The notes beneath the pieces are model-generated. The model was given only the letters and a program-made list of their open reading frames with translations, searched no databases and was not told the origin of the DNA. DNA of 64,000 nt from Enoplolaimus lenunculus (lineage: Eukaryota; Nematoda; Enoplea; Enoplida; Thoracostomopsidae), in assembly GCA_030248215.1 (NCBI GenBank), contig JASANG010001329.1, positions 124,001 through 188,000 on the forward strand, in the 5' to 3' direction. How positions within the stretch are numbered: position 1 is the stretch's first letter; the number at the start of each line of letters is the position of its first letter. Shown piece by piece: positions 11,736 to 23,580 of this stretch. The translations under genes were made by a program, and so were the position numbers.

Positions 11736-14700
11736 TACAAGTGCATAGTTTGTTCAGCGTATCAATATGGGGCATTAGGTTGAACGAAATGTACAATAAA
11801 CTAAGGCTTGAAACGGTGCAACGGACATAGCATTTGGAAGATAAGCTCTAACCAGTCCGAAGAATACCAGATTTCGAATACTTTTATCTATTTTTACACT
11901 TAAACATTCATATCTAGTTATGCTTATGCTTGGTTCGCGTTAAAACTGGCGTAGTTTGGAACATGTTGTGTCCCTATTACATTAGCAGGTAACATTTTGT
12001 CTGCACGTTAATCTGCTGTCGAATTAAAGATATCTGAGTTGTCTGCTATTCTTGTGTGACAGTTACCGTTTTCACTGCAACATCGTATGATATTCAACAT
12101 ATTGTCAGCCTGTATAATACGATATGTTTCGAAAGGTCTACCTACATACCTACCTTAAGTAACATACCAAAGTTGTCCTGTTGAATATGATATGATATTA
12201 AAAAATTGATATTTGAATTTCTTAGTACTTAGGAATATATATTTAGAAACCATTTTCGTTGGAAACGGAACGTGCTAATTCAGCGTTCGAAATCATTTAC
12301 TAATCCGTTTCCTGTTTTATTTAGTGCGCGCCCTGTCACAGTGATGCACAAACTTTAGAGGTAACATTTGGCATTTTAGACAAACCATAACTTGCAGACC
12401 AAACACACAAACCCCAAATTAATGCTAGAGACTTACCAGTGAAAATACGTTGGGCAACCACTATAACCCGTGTAAATAATTTATGTTATTTCGTTTACAT
12501 TACAGCGGTTTAGTTTACTGGATCAAGCATTAAGTTTGCTCGTTCTTCGAAAATAGTGAAGACCATCTGAGTTGGTTTCAAGAAATACTGAGTAGTTCAG
12601 AAAACAAAAATTTTGGGTAAAACATATTATAAGACATACTACCGTGTCCAGCTTATGAGTAGTGTGAATTATTATCGCACAATTTCGGAAAATATTTTTA
12701 AACTATATGCTGATCCCACGGGCCACGTAAATAGTTGTCATGATTAAACAATTGTTATTAACAGCAACCAATGATGGGCGTCAAAATTGGATATCACATG
12801 TCACCATTCTGCCAAAACCTTTAGCAATAACGGACCCCAAAGACCTGGCTCTCGGTTCTAATAGACCTGGCTAAGGTTTATATAGATCGGTTTAGGTGTA
12901 ATAGCTAAGGCATTTTAGGTTTTCGGGTCTCATGGGTACCTTGAAGCAATTGGTATGCTCGTTTTTCGTGTAGTGTCAAAATTTGACAACAAAGTTATTA
13001 TTTAACGTGTCAGATATTACGGGCGTATACATGGTTGACGAAACGGGATGATCCATTTTCGAAAATTCTAAAGACATAGCAAGTAAAACAAACGTTTTTA
13101 CATAATTTAGAATAACCTGTGTTAATAAAGTGAATATGATGTTATACCCACCCGTAATGAAGTCCTAGCTATGGTTCTGTCTCAAATGTAGCAAATTAGA
13201 GACAATATTTTAATCATCTATTTATATATAAATTAGGTTTTGCCTTTTGTTTAGAAATAATATTAAACCTGACACGTTTCACTTTGGAAGCTTTCATTGT
13301 AGTGTCATTAAAAGGATTAATACAGGGTTAATACAGAATTTAAGTGAACTCAAAATTTAAACAGCATTGTCTAAACAGAAACGGCAATTTTACCTCTAAA
13401 GTTTAGTGAAATGCGAAAACATGTGATTTTGGTAGGCTTGTAAACGCATTCAACCCATGCGAACAAGTGAGGAGCCAGGGAATATAGATGTTAATCCCAC
13501 TTTGCATTTTTGTTCATAGATTTCCAGATGTCTTGTTCAGGTGGTCCCCCAAGAAACCTTGCTTCAACATTAAATAGCACGAGACCTGGACCAGACTTAG
13601 GTTTTTGCAAAATTTTTTATATTTAGCAGCTTGAAAGTTTTCTAAGGCCCGACGAGCCTCTGAAACCATTAAAGCAATCTGACCAAAGGTGTAATAAAAA
13701 AGAAATCTTCTTACAAATGAAACGAGGGAGAAACCAGAAACCTGGTTAGGGAGTCTGCTGGGAGTACACCTTTATTGGACACAGTTAGAATACCAAAAAA
13801 ATATGCTTGCGAAACGTTGCATATGCTGCGTTTAATTTATAGCAAATAATGTACAAATAAATGTTGATGTGACTGCCACAGCAGCAAATTATAGATTCAG
13901 TTGGATCAAAATTCTGAACTCATATTTACCCTGGGAACCAAGGTCATATCCTAGTTAGACTATATATTATTAGCCCGACCTTTCACATAAAACCCTCTTT
14001 TGCAAAATCTTTGGCTCCGCCAATGCGTGGCATGGGCGAACATTTGAGTAATTTCTAGCTATGTCTAAAATTTTAGCAATGACAAAATGTCAACGTAAAC
14101 AACAATAGACGTGAATTCATGGCGAAAGCATACCTCAATTAAACAGGGATTATAAAGCTTATAAGTAATCAAAAAAACGTTTTACTTAAATGCGGCCAAC
14201 TTTTACCGTTAAACAAATGCATAAATTACCACGAAAGTCACAGTTCAATATGAAACTACTTTTTGAAGGTATCAAATTAGGCAGTTCCAGCATAGGCTTA
14301 TACCGAGGAAGATATAAAGAATACTCATATGAGAAATTTATGGATGGGCGAAAAAAAGCACTGTTAGAGGCATGAGATTAACTTGTTCAATTCTAGCGTC
14401 TAAAAATATTTTCCAGCTCGCAACGCTCGTTCGCATAAATTTTTCAAATTTTAACTATAAAGACACCGATATAACATCAGTGGCTACATTCCTGATTTCA
14501 GGCAAGACATATCAAAACCTACCATACCGCCTAATTACCTTTTCGATTTAAAAGTATATATATGACTTGATTAAGGTTAATCACAGCTATTAAACTTGGA
14601 TCCATATTTTAAACGTAAACTTTGCCAGCAAAAGCTCGTGCTGTCGATGTTTGATTATTCTAACGGAGCAGTAGCAGTTTAAAGTTTAATTATACGAATT

Positions 14701-14818
14701 TTGAAAATTTAAACGTCTCAGTTTAATTATCATTTAAATCCTCTCTCATCAATTTATTATTATATGCTAAACATTCGATATATATACACAATTGAGACAG
14801 TGGAACCACTTTAGTATA
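11736..14818. other. Unannotated sequence
   Basis: About 3 kb of AT-rich sequence without recognisable genes or repeats. A frame at 14190-14375 gives a fairly protein-like 61-residue peptide, but it has no known motif, no clear splice context and no homologue I can name, so it is not called. Confidence 0.5.
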
Positions 14819-14826
14819 AATTCTGC

Positions 14827-15012
14827 GGCCAATGTCACTTTAAGGGGCGTAACAGTAGATTAAGCGTATTCCTAAGCCAAAGCCAAATCCTAAGCGTTGC
14901 ACAAAACGAGTTCCTAAGCCTAAGCCTAAGCAAAAAAATGTAATCTAGAATCTAGACCTACTCTTTTATAGACCCACCAGAAACCTGGACGCCCCTTAAA
15001 TTAACATGGGCC
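14827..15012 (-). mobile_element. Telomere-motif MITE, A family copy 1
   Basis: Inverted termini GGCCAATGTCACTTTAAGGG and, read from the other side, GGCCCATGTTAATTTAAGGG bound a 186-bp element. The core reads (TTAGGC)n on the minus strand in two blocks separated by GTTGCACAAAACG. It is flanked by an 8-bp duplication, AATTCTGC at 14819-14826 and AATTCTAC at 15013-15020 (7 of 8 match). It aligns along its length with the copies at 19774, 23123 and 57246. The superfamily is not assigned: 8-bp duplications occur in hAT, P, Merlin and others, but GGCCC is not the usual hAT end. Confidence 0.85.
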
Positions 15013-15020
15013 AATTCTAC

Positions 15021-16143
15021 GATGACTCAGTTGGGACAACCAGGTTCAGCACTGGGATGGAACCGATAGAGTGCGATGTATCGGCGTGAAACTCAGAAGA
15101 ATTTTAAGGGTTTAAAAATTGAAAAACCTAAATTGAATGGTTTTTCACGTGTCGTGCGGCAACGAAGTTTTTTTAAAATTTCTATACTACAAAATTTAAC
15201 ATTTTATCTTTTTCACCACTTTTAAATTTCAAAAATTGTGTGATATATTTAATAAAGTCTGAAGCATCAGCTCGCGTAAAACCAACAGCATCCAATCCAA
15301 ACAAATCCCACTTGAACGAAGCAAAGCTTTTTCACGCTAGGCAAACCTAAAGCCAAGCCAGTTAACCAGACCAGGTAAAACAGGTAAATCTACAGTAAGA
15401 CATACCACAAATCGTTCTCTACTTGAGCTTGAAATTTACCTGAAGCCATACGCCTGAAATGTACGCAGGACGGTAAGGAAACACTATAACCAACTGCTGC
15501 TGCTAAAAAGTAACAATTATATGAAAATTCTACATTTTAAGCTTGTATATTTATGAAATATAAGTTCTGAGATGAATCTATGGATTTTCAAAGTTAATAT
15601 TGTCGAAATTTTTAAAACATACTTTGCAGAAGCAGTTCATAATTTTGTGACCATCGACACAGCCAAGATTTCTGATTACTGAAAGCCACAAAAAATGGTT
15701 TGTGTTTAGAAGCCGAGGCCAGCTCTAACAATTCCCTTGCACATGAGCCAAATTTAAGGACTATAAATGACTTTCATATCGACAATTGCAGGCCAACAAA
15801 AGTGCTAAGTTAAACTGTCACAACATATTAATCGGTAACTAAGGTTTGAACTTGTAGTATGGTACATACCTTGAATTAGAATATTCCAATCATCACCGAC
15901 GTGTCAAGATTTCATTATTGCAAAACAAAATCAGCACGAAATTGGGGACATCGCAAGCCAGTAGGCCAAATAGTCATGAAGAAACGGTTTTACAAATTTC
16001 TGTTAATAGGTACATGTTTAGCTGAGACAAATTGATTGTATGCGCTGTAGCTATGTATTTATTGCAGCATCGCGTTAACCAATATCTTCGCTATACGCCA
16101 TTTAACCAAACGCACCCATAAAAGGTGTATAAATCTGACTTGC
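15021..16143. other. Unannotated sequence
   Basis: Unique AT-rich sequence. Nothing supportable was found on either strand. Confidence 0.5.
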
Positions 16144-16320
16144 CAGTGGCGCATCTAGAAATTTTTTGACGAGGTCGCGCAATATATAAAAGTGCAAAAC
16201 AGCCCGCAAGCGAAGCAATCGAGCAGCAAAACAAATTAGTACGAAATCTTTATACAAAATTTTGGTTTTAATGATCTTTGAAAATAATTCACTATGTTTG
16301 GGGGCGGTGTCCCCTTTGAT
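16144..16320 (+). mobile_element. hAT-like C-family element
   Basis: The left end CAGTGGCGCATCTAG is followed by AAATTTTTTGACG. The shared C-family interior AAGCGAAGCAATCGAG and AAAATTTTGGTTTTAATG then appears in the same order as in the copies at 19576, 46820 and 61817. The right end is not resolved; a GGGGGCGGTGTCCCC hairpin lies near 16302-16316. Similar flanking stretches CCCATAAAAGGTGTATA (about 16117) and CCCATAAAAGGTATATA (about 16358) bracket the element. Confidence 0.5.
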
Positions 16321-16865
16321 GTGTTCAGTGTAGCACACGGGCTAGAAACGTGAGATCCCCATAAAAGGTATATACACGCACAAAGCTGACCGGTTTTGAA
16401 ACCAGGAGAGATCTTTTCTCATAGTCTACGGTTGGGTTTGCATATATGTACTAAATACAACTGAAACGAAGATACACCTTATATGCCTTTTACCGGTACA
16501 GGCAAAATGCCGGTAGAAATTGGATTTCTCATATACCCCGTATATACAGAGCCAGGAACATTATAAAAGCCCCACCAAAGCATAGTGTTGCTGGGAACGG
16601 CTATACGGTTAGGGGCTCACCTTATATACCTATCTGTCTACCTATACCTTCTCTCTCGTACCTTTAATGCGCGTACGTAAGCGAAAATGCGCGTTAAAAA
16701 TAAATGCGGGTTCGCGGTGTGTATGATGTATGCCTAAACAAAGTCCTTTTTGCGTTTTGTTTTGCTGAAGGTTCGCAGTCTGTTTCTAGAAAGTGGCAGG
16801 GAGAGCGAAACTAAGTGTAATTCAACCAACAAAAGATAGGTGAAATTGTGGTATTCGGTAGTTCT

Positions 16866-16905
16866 TGTACCCGGTACTAATATTTGGACAGGTTTGAATT
16901 GATAG
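16866..16905 (+). repeat. Short dispersed repeat, first of a pair
   Basis: The sequence TGTACCCGGTACTAATATTT and what follows it matches, with scattered mismatches, the stretch at 17334-17375 that begins TGTATCCGGTATGAATATTG. The spacing is about 470 bp. The two copies bracket a hAT-like element and an E-family fragment, so this may be a duplicated flank or part of an undefined repeat. Confidence 0.4.
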
Positions 16906-17002
16906 AGGATGCAATGATATAAGAGCCGGATAACGAATTCAAATCTAATACTAAATTGCATTTAAATATCAGAATGTAGCTTACAATTCTTTCTGCTGTG
17001 GC

Positions 17003-17206
17003 CAGCTGCGGATCCAAATTTCTGACAGGAGGGCGGTGTGGCAACGTTATGAACCGTAAAAATTTTAAGGTAGAAACCTTATCATTTTATCGCCAAAAAA
17101 TTTGGTTAGATGGAAAAATTGTAAGGTAAAGACCTTATCATTTTATCACCAAAAACTTTCTTGAAGCTTTCGAACCTGAGAGTTGCCGGGTCAGAAATTT
17201 AGACCA
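17003..17206 (+). mobile_element. hAT-like G-family element with tandem subrepeats
   Basis: The left end is CAGCTGCGGATCCAAATTTC. At the right, GGGTCAGAAATTTAGACC gives the complementary CTAAATTTCTGACCC. Inside are two copies of an approximately 60-bp subunit of the form TAAGGTAGAAACCTTATCAT-TTTATCRCCAAAAA. The same subunit occurs in the elements at 17640, 45383 and 55017. The element appears to interrupt an E-family MITE whose right half continues directly downstream. No coding capacity. Confidence 0.55.
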
Positions 17207-17330
17207 TCGTTCGCTTTTGATTTGTGCTACTTGTGTGCCAATTTTGAGATGCGCTCTTGCAGGAGTTTCCAATTCAGTGTTAAATATCTAGCGCTAACTG
17301 AGAGCTTTACACATTTGAGAATACGGACAC
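17207..17330 (+). mobile_element. E-family MITE, right half only
   Basis: The sequence follows the interior and right end of the E element at 52105: TTGATTTGT-CTACTT, CCAATTTTGAG, the CTAGCGCTAACTGA segment and the terminal CATTTGAGAATACGG. The left half is missing, and a G-family hAT-like element ends exactly where the match begins. This suggests truncation or replacement by that insertion. Confidence 0.55.
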
Positions 17331-17633
17331 TTGTATCCGGTATGAATATTGGGACATGTTGAAACTATTCGAGATTATAAAGCCAAAAATAATCGGTGTT
17401 CATGAAAAATAACCAAAATCCCATCTGAAAGAAATAAAAGTCAAAAACTAAATTTAAATTATATACATTTTACTTTACAACTTTAGTAACAGACTAAAGC
17501 AAAAGGGTTAAAAAGTAGATGCATTTTTTCTGGTACCAATATTAAGCTGATTGAATTGTAAATGACCGGTTATGAGTGTGACGATAAAATTTTTACAGTT
17601 TCTTGATTTAAGTTTAGGTGCCGTTATCAGCGT

Positions 17634-17884
17634 AGTGGCAGCAGCAGTCTCAAAAATTTCTAATTGGCGGGGGCTGGCAAGTTATGGAACACAATTTTTA
17701 CTGCATGCAATATATGTACCAATTGTCTGAGGGAAAAAATGTAAGGTAGTAAGGTACATTACCATTTTATCACAAATAAGTTTCTGACGGAAGCCAAGGG
17801 GGACCAGGGGGGCGCTCCCCCCCTAGAGAAAATTTCCCCCCCCCCCCTAGACTTTACTCTTCCCCGTCTGCGGGTCCGGGCTGT
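17634..17884 (+). mobile_element. hAT-like G-family element, decayed
   Basis: The left part, TAGTGGCAGCAGCAGTCTC followed by AAAAATTTCTAATTGGCGGG, resembles a CAGTGGCGGATCCAG end. The interior carries one diverged TGTAAGGTAG...CATTTTATCACAAA subrepeat. The right part contains GGACCAGGGGGGCGCTCCCC, a run of about 14 C (from 17836), and CTGCGGGTCCGGGCTG as a probable end. The homopolymer and the GC-rich tail stand out against the AT-rich surroundings. Confidence 0.4.
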
Positions 17885-17894
17885 ACCCATTCTC

Positions 17895-18055
17895 CGTACC
17901 AACTAAGAACTCACTCGAGTTCCGCTTCGAGTTCTGAAGCTAGAGGCTTAAAACGGCACAAACCCCCCTAATCCGCCTATACTATCACGACTCGCAACCT
18001 AAATTTACCCATTACATTTATAAAAATAAAAATATTCATGAGAGAGGTATATTTT
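17895..18055 (+). mobile_element. SINE-like copy, degenerate
   Basis: It shares with the copy at 10631 an upstream CTCGAGTT...TTCGAGTTCTGAAGCT segment and the downstream tail AAAATATTCATGAGAGAGGT. The A-box/B-box region is too diverged to be recognised as a promoter. The assignment rests on within-window similarity only. Confidence 0.35.
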
Positions 18056-19575
18056 ACATGTTGATTAGTTTATTATCAAAAAAACACACAATAATATGTA
18101 CCATATTGATCTAGTTTCCTCCGCAGCAATTCTTTACAACCACATTTTTTGAACAAATGCGTTTCAAGTTCAAAGATATACCATTAAAATTTTTTTGATT
18201 AAACCAACGTTCATGCAAATGTTGGGACGGGTACTCCTGGTACATTTCTGTCCCGGGAAAATGGGACGGCCTTTAGGGTAACATTGGCCTAAATGTTAAT
18301 AGTAAATCATCTATCTTGCAGATGCAAAACCCGACAAACCTGTTCGAAAATACGGGCATTACTTCTTCGCCGAATACCGGCAGGAAATCTAAGAACCCAA
18401 ATATATATAACCGCCGTCGTTTACTTTTAAGATTAACACAAGAGAATACAAACGACAGTAAAAGCAATGCTTGTGCACTTTAAACTCAAAATTCTGCCAA
18501 CTGGCAAAGGAGCTTATTACACAAAACCACTCTGAGAGTAGTGATAACAGATAAGCCGTTCATGTATGCGGTTAAACCTGTTTGCATTTTCGAACGAAAC
18601 GCATCAAATAACCTTGAGAAATTGCACTGACGCAAAAGCATACAAGTAGGTTAAGACCAAACGACGCAGGGGTAGGTCCGTAACGTTTGAATGGTGGTAT
18701 TAAAAGCCAAACAGATAGGGCCAGAAAATTCACCGAACTAATTTATGCTTCACTTCTGTCAGGTAAAGCCACTGACTTATTGAAACATCGTAAACGATTC
18801 ATTAGTTCTATCGTTAGACAAAACTTGTGTTTGGGTCGTTTTTCGGTAACAACCTCAGCGCCAGTGCTGTATAGAAGAAATTGGTCATGCACCACACGTT
18901 TAAAATTTTTACGCTTTCAGCACTATTTATATATCACTATAATGTCGTGATACTTAACTAATGTGAATGGTTTCAAAATTATAAAATCTTAACGCTGACT
19001 TTACCAGTTTTACCAAATTTAAACAAAATATCCTCTGCCAAAAAATTCTTTAAATCGCTACCGAGTTTACATTCTCGAGCCACCCTATCGAGCGGTCGGG
19101 TAAATAGAAACACCTTTAAACTGTCCTTACCTAAAAGTGGTTGTCCCCGTCTAATCAAACAAGCCGCTGCAACGTTGCCTAAAATTCAAGAACGCAACCT
19201 GAGATGACCTGACTGCTGGCTGAAATCTTCAAGATTTCCTTGTGTCCGTGTCTGTGTGTACGCGCATTTCAAGATAGAATTATCGTTTAAAGCGTCTGGG
19301 AAGACAAAGTGCTGCCTTACTTAGGATGTTAAAAATTATTTTCCATCCTATATTGGATGACTAAAGAGACAATAATAAGTACTTATATCAAACGGGGGTT
19401 ATCGGAGCAAGAAAGGGGTTTGGTTCGCTGTACCCTCTGTAACAGTTCAAAGACCGTTTGCCGACAATTATTACAGTATTACTCGATGAATAATCTAATA
19501 GGCTAAGATCTTAATGGTTTGTCCTAAATCATAGGGGATGCGTTCTCATCCGACGTTGAAGTTTCATGGATCCAT
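18056..19575. other. Unannotated sequence
   Basis: No gene or repeat can be supported. A frame at 18687-18950 is open for 87 codons but resembles no known family. Confidence 0.5.
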
Positions 19576-19773
19576 CAAGTGGTGTATCCAAAGATTTTGA
19601 ACTGGGACTCCGCGGAATGTATAATAGTGAAAAAGCTCACAGCAAAGCGACTGAGAAGCCAAACACAACTTTTACACTAAAATCTTCTATACCAAGTGTT
19701 GCTTTTGATTCCTGTTGTGGGGCTCATCGCATTGATGGCACCTTTGGAACAGCCATATATAGATCCATTGTTG
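19576..19773 (+). mobile_element. hAT-like C-family element, ending at an A-family insertion
   Basis: The left end is CAAGTGGTGTATCCA, a variant of CAGTGGCGGATCCA, and the right end is TATAGATCCATTGTTG, whose complement CAACAATGGATCTATA pairs with it. The interior has the shared AAGCGACTGAGAAGCCAAAC, TTTACACTAAAATCT and TTGCTTTTGATTC blocks. Its last eight bases, CATTGTTG, are the target duplication of the A element inserted immediately to the right, so this C copy is older than that insertion. Confidence 0.6.
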
Positions 19774-19972
19774 GGCCCATGTTACTTTAAGGGGCGCCCA
19801 GGTTTCTGATGGGTCCATAAAAGAGTACGTTTAGATTCTAGATTAACATTTTTTGCTTACGCGTAGGCTTAGGCTTAGGCTTAGGAACACATTTTTGCAA
19901 CGCTTAGGCGCTTAGGCTTAGGCTTAGGAATACGCTTAATCTACTGTTACGCCCCTTAATGTAACATTGACC
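19774..19972 (+). mobile_element. Telomere-motif MITE, A family copy 2
   Basis: About 199 bp from GGCCCATGTTACTTTAAGGG to CCCCTTAATGTAACATTGACC, flanked by an exact 8-bp duplication CATTGTTG at 19766-19773 and 19973-19980. The core consists of two (TTAGGC)n blocks in plus orientation separated by AACACATTTTTGCAACG. The left arm contains the conserved CCAGGTTTCTGATGGGTCC and AGTACGTTTAGATTC. It carries no coding sequence. Long Leu-Arg or Leu-Gly frames across the core are artefacts of the hexamer. Confidence 0.9.
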
Positions 19973-20494
19973 CATTGTTGTATATATAATCTATATCATC
20001 TCAATTCCTTAAGGCAACATCATGTTTACTGATGTCCAGTTTGCTTATAGCTTAGGCTCAGGGCCGATGGTTGCTCTACTTGCACCGGCATTAAATTATT
20101 TACTGATCTCATTAAAAGGTATTTGTTTTCAGCCGTGCGTTCATGTATACCGTTGTAGCATGTTGCCTGGCCTACACCCTCCATCTCTGTCCGGCGCTTC
20201 TTATATTCCAATACGAGAAATGTAAATTTGGAAGTGCTTAAAAGTGGTTATAAGGTTAATATATCAGGTTAACAAGATATATTTGAGATAGCGCGTTGCG
20301 GACAGCGACGAATCCAGGCACAGGCTCAGCTCAGAGATGGGAATGGGAAGTGCGGCTCCGTGTGCCTCCTTCAGCTTAATATGAAAGTAAGTAAATGCAA
20401 CGATAAAATAGATTATACCGAACCTTATATAAGAATAATCAACATAGAAATCACTCAAAATCATCTAATTTTTTAGTTATATCGCTGGTATACA

Positions 20495-20747
20495 CACTGT
20501 AAATTTCAGTGAGTTGATTTTAACTCAGAATAAGTTGAATCCCTCAGTTTAAGTTAGGCCTATCAGAACTCAGAATTTTAAGTTGATTTAATTCATTCTG
20601 AGTTAATTAATCTACTCACCCAGAGTCAACCCAACTCAAAGCAAGAATAAACTCAACTCAGAGTGAGTTAATGTTTACTGATATTTAATTCAGTAACAAT
20701 TAACTCGCTAGCTGAATTGATTATTCAACTCATTGGAATTTACAGTG
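20495..20747 (+). mobile_element. Mariner-like MITE (TIR CACTGTAAATT)
   Basis: The left end CACTGTAAATTTCAGTGAGT and the complement of the right end, CACTGTAAATTCCAATGAGT, match closely. TA lies at or near both borders, consistent with a TA target. The interior is filled with AACTCAG/CTGAGTT motifs in both orientations, so most of the 253 bp can pair. The organisation resembles the F family (CACTGTAAAAAATGG ends), which suggests the same transposase class mobilised both. No coding capacity. Confidence 0.75.
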
Positions 20748-23114
20748 TATATCTTAGTCAGGATTCGGGGCACCGGCACTAAACCAGCAAAAACGGGGTT
20801 TTCCTGTCTTTTCCGTTTTTCCAAAGATGTGAAAAAACAGAAGCAACGGAAAAACTTTTTAAAATAAAACATGCGCCGCTGTAAACTGTAAGAAACTGGC
20901 TTTAACTACGCCTCCCATCCGGAACGAGTTTCACTAAAGTGTCAGTTACTCGTATTTACTAGATTTTGCAGCGTTTGGGTTGGATTGGATATACCAGACG
21001 GTTTGCTGCTTGCGTTCACTGTATCTACCCGTGATGGAGTTAAAACTAAACTTCTGACTAAAGCTATGTTAACAACGAAACTACAATTGAACTCAAAACA
21101 CAAGTTTGCGTCCAACGCGTTGGCAGAACCATTTCACAGACATCTGGCACTAACGTGTACCCTATGCTTTGTCATGTGTTATAAAATGTTGATGGCACCA
21201 GAGTTAGCATCAATTAACGTTTTTGCATTTGTTGAAGAACGATTACACGATTTTCAATTTTTCCGTTTTTAAATCAACCTCCCTTATAGCCATACCCTTC
21301 TTTTGAGAGTATAGGTTGAGTAAAAGTATTTTCGAACTATCACAGTAAGCTGCGAAATTTTTAGCTCTTTAGAAACCAGTAAATTAATTCTAAAGCCTAT
21401 AAAAGATGTCTATATTTCTTTATTAGTTTGATGTAATTTGCAGGTATTCGCAGGTATGTGCGTACTACATTGTACATTTTTGTGTTTGCCGACAATACTT
21501 ATATAATCCTAAAGTGTTGTCGTATGATATTTAGGTTGTAGCGCAGTCGCGAGACGAACTCGGATGAGAGAACCTGAAATAATGAAAATATGAAAATTTT
21601 GGTTTTGTATGAATGAAGATCGACATTTAGGCTCGACAAATGAATTATTTACCGGCGGCAAATTTCAAATAAACTAGATACATCTTCGCGATTTGTTGTT
21701 TGCTGATGACAAAATTAACGTTGCGTATGATGAGATTATAGGCACCGACGTGAACAGTAGAGGTACTCATAGTATTAAGCAGCATGTTGTTTTTTCTTGG
21801 TCAACACACTGCCGAGGTTAGCACCCCCTACCCAGTACAGGGGCCTGACTGGCTCACCGAATGTTTGGTTGCTGTCAATACTGCTCCGTACCAGTCATAG
21901 AGAGCCTGGGGTGGTTTGAGCGCAAAGGTACAAACCGAATTTGTATAAAATTTCATATATCACCTACTTAGCCCTATAATTTCAGTATGGGGGCGAATTT
22001 GTTAAAACCGGCCCGGGAACGCTTACACTAGGGCTTCTTGGATCATAGGAGCCTCTCGAGGCCTAACCTCAGCCCTGGGCTAACTATTAATTTAAACTTT
22101 TTTGCAACATTTTTAAGCGACAGGCATATTATTAAGATTTTATTAAAGTACGTTGGGTGACCAACTTGTAATTTTAATCTATTGATGCGTGAACTTATTA
22201 ACAACGCTGTAATGTGGCAGCTATACAATTTTTACTTTTTCAGTGCCTTATAGCATCATACAGTGATTTGAGTGCATCGTCACGCGTCATCGTTTGAAAG
22301 GACTGGCACGGCACTGCAAAGTAACACAAAACCAATTTTTAAAAATTTTATTTGCGAAACCGTATGGGCGTGTAACATGTATGGCGCCACCCCTATACTG
22401 CAGATCCAAAAGTGAACCAGAATAAGAAATTTTCCTGCCAATATATAAATATATTTATTTATTTACTTATAATATTTACCTCAGTGCCGTAACAGCCATT
22501 CAGACGGACAGATCTGCTAAAATGAACCATATCTACCATTCGGTGTTGTTGTCTTCTTTGCTATCCGCAAACCATATAGGTGCGGCTAAGTTCATTTAGA
22601 TTTATTAAATCTTCTAATTTCAAAACATATATTATACACCATTTGCAAAACAACATCCACAGGCAGCAATATGCTTTTAGCTGACAGACATCCTTGAAAC
22701 TGTGAAAAAATTTTCATATCCTCAATGAAAATTTATGTTATTAGAAAAGCTTTTTCTCCATCCATAAAACAATTCTTTGCTCCCGCTGTTACCATTTTCA
22801 AACAGGATGAACCCTCCATTCTAGAAATTCCAATGCTCTTTCGTTTCGGTTTCCTGTTCCCGATTCTGTATGGCAGTGTCTAAGAAGGTAATCACATCAT
22901 AACCACGTAAAGCATGTCGCATCCTATTAGATGATATATATATGCTTGGTTTTGGTTGATATGTTTAGCGTTCAATTGGGTTTATCCTGACGCCGGTAAG
23001 AAACGTGAAAACTCACCACCGCCATTGGGTCTAAAGGATATGAGTCATCGTTATGTTGCAGTTTGCTACTTTGTTTACCTTATTATTCCACCGGTCAGAG
23101 GTACTGCAGTTACT
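20748..23114. other. Unannotated sequence
   Basis: Mostly unique sequence. At about 21842-21915, CAGGGGCCTGACTGG and CCAGTCATAGAGAGCCTGGG form an imperfect inverted pair that could be the ends of a very small hAT-like element, but no duplication is seen. A 95-codon frame at 20985-21272 has no recognisable domain. Confidence 0.45.
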
Positions 23115-23122
23115 GGTGGATT

Positions 23123-23318
23123 GGCCCATGTTACTTTAAGGGGCGTCCAGGTTTCTGGTGGGTCTATAAAAGAGTAGTTTTAGATTCCAGATTACATTTT
23201 TTGCTTAGGCTTAGGCTTAGGCTTAGGCTTAGGAATTCATTTTTGCAACGTTTATGCTTAGGCTTAGGCTTAAGAATGCGCTTAATCTACAGTTACGCCC
23301 TTTAAAGTAACATTGGCC
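23123..23318 (+). mobile_element. Telomere-motif MITE, A family copy 3
   Basis: A 196-bp element with termini GGCCCATGTTACTTTAAGGG and, from the right, GGCCAATGTTACTTTAAAGG. The 8-bp duplication GGTGGATT is exact (23115-23122 and 23319-23326), which fixes both ends. The core has four perfect TTAGGC units near 23207-23232, a spacer AATTCATTTTTGCAACG, then further units. The left arm has CCAGGTTTCTGGTGGGTC. It is among the better-preserved A copies and serves well as the reference. Confidence 0.92.
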
Positions 23319-23351
23319 GGTGGATTCAAGGGCAGGGCCATTCAGACATTG

Positions 23352-23453
23352 ACCCCCCAACAGTGATCGAAACCAAAATTTTCGTGTAAGGTTTAGCATT
23401 AAACTTGCGTTTGGTTTCTCGACCGATAAAAATTTCTGGACTCCGATTGACTG
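23352..23453 (-). mobile_element. C-family hAT-like fragment, minus orientation
   Basis: Read on the minus strand it begins CAGTCAATCGGAGTCCAG followed by AAATTTTTATCGG, then GAGAAACCAAACGC, the TTTAATGCTAAACC block and AAAATTTTGGTTTCGATC. This is the standard order of C-family blocks. The other terminus is not resolved. It lies just beyond the A copy at 23123. Confidence 0.5.
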
Positions 23454-23487
23454 CAATAGAGTTTATAATTTTTAAACTTTAGAGTAA

Positions 23488-23580
23488 TCTTTTACTTAAA
23501 CTTAGGCTTAGGTTTAGCTTTTGACTTACACGTACACTGAAGTTATTACGTTTGGACTTGGGTTTGGGCTTTAGGAATAT
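23488..23580 (+). repeat. Degenerate TTAGGC-type block
   Basis: ACTTAAACTTAGGCTTAGG is followed by increasingly diverged TTAG units and GACTTGGGTTTGGGCTTTAGG. No GGCCCATGT ends were found, so whether this is a decayed A/B core or an independent repeat is open. Confidence 0.45.

Noticed and set aside
14190-14375. Possible exon with a protein-like 61-residue peptide
   Set aside because: No known motif, no clear splice partner and no related frames nearby; the length is within chance for this sequence.
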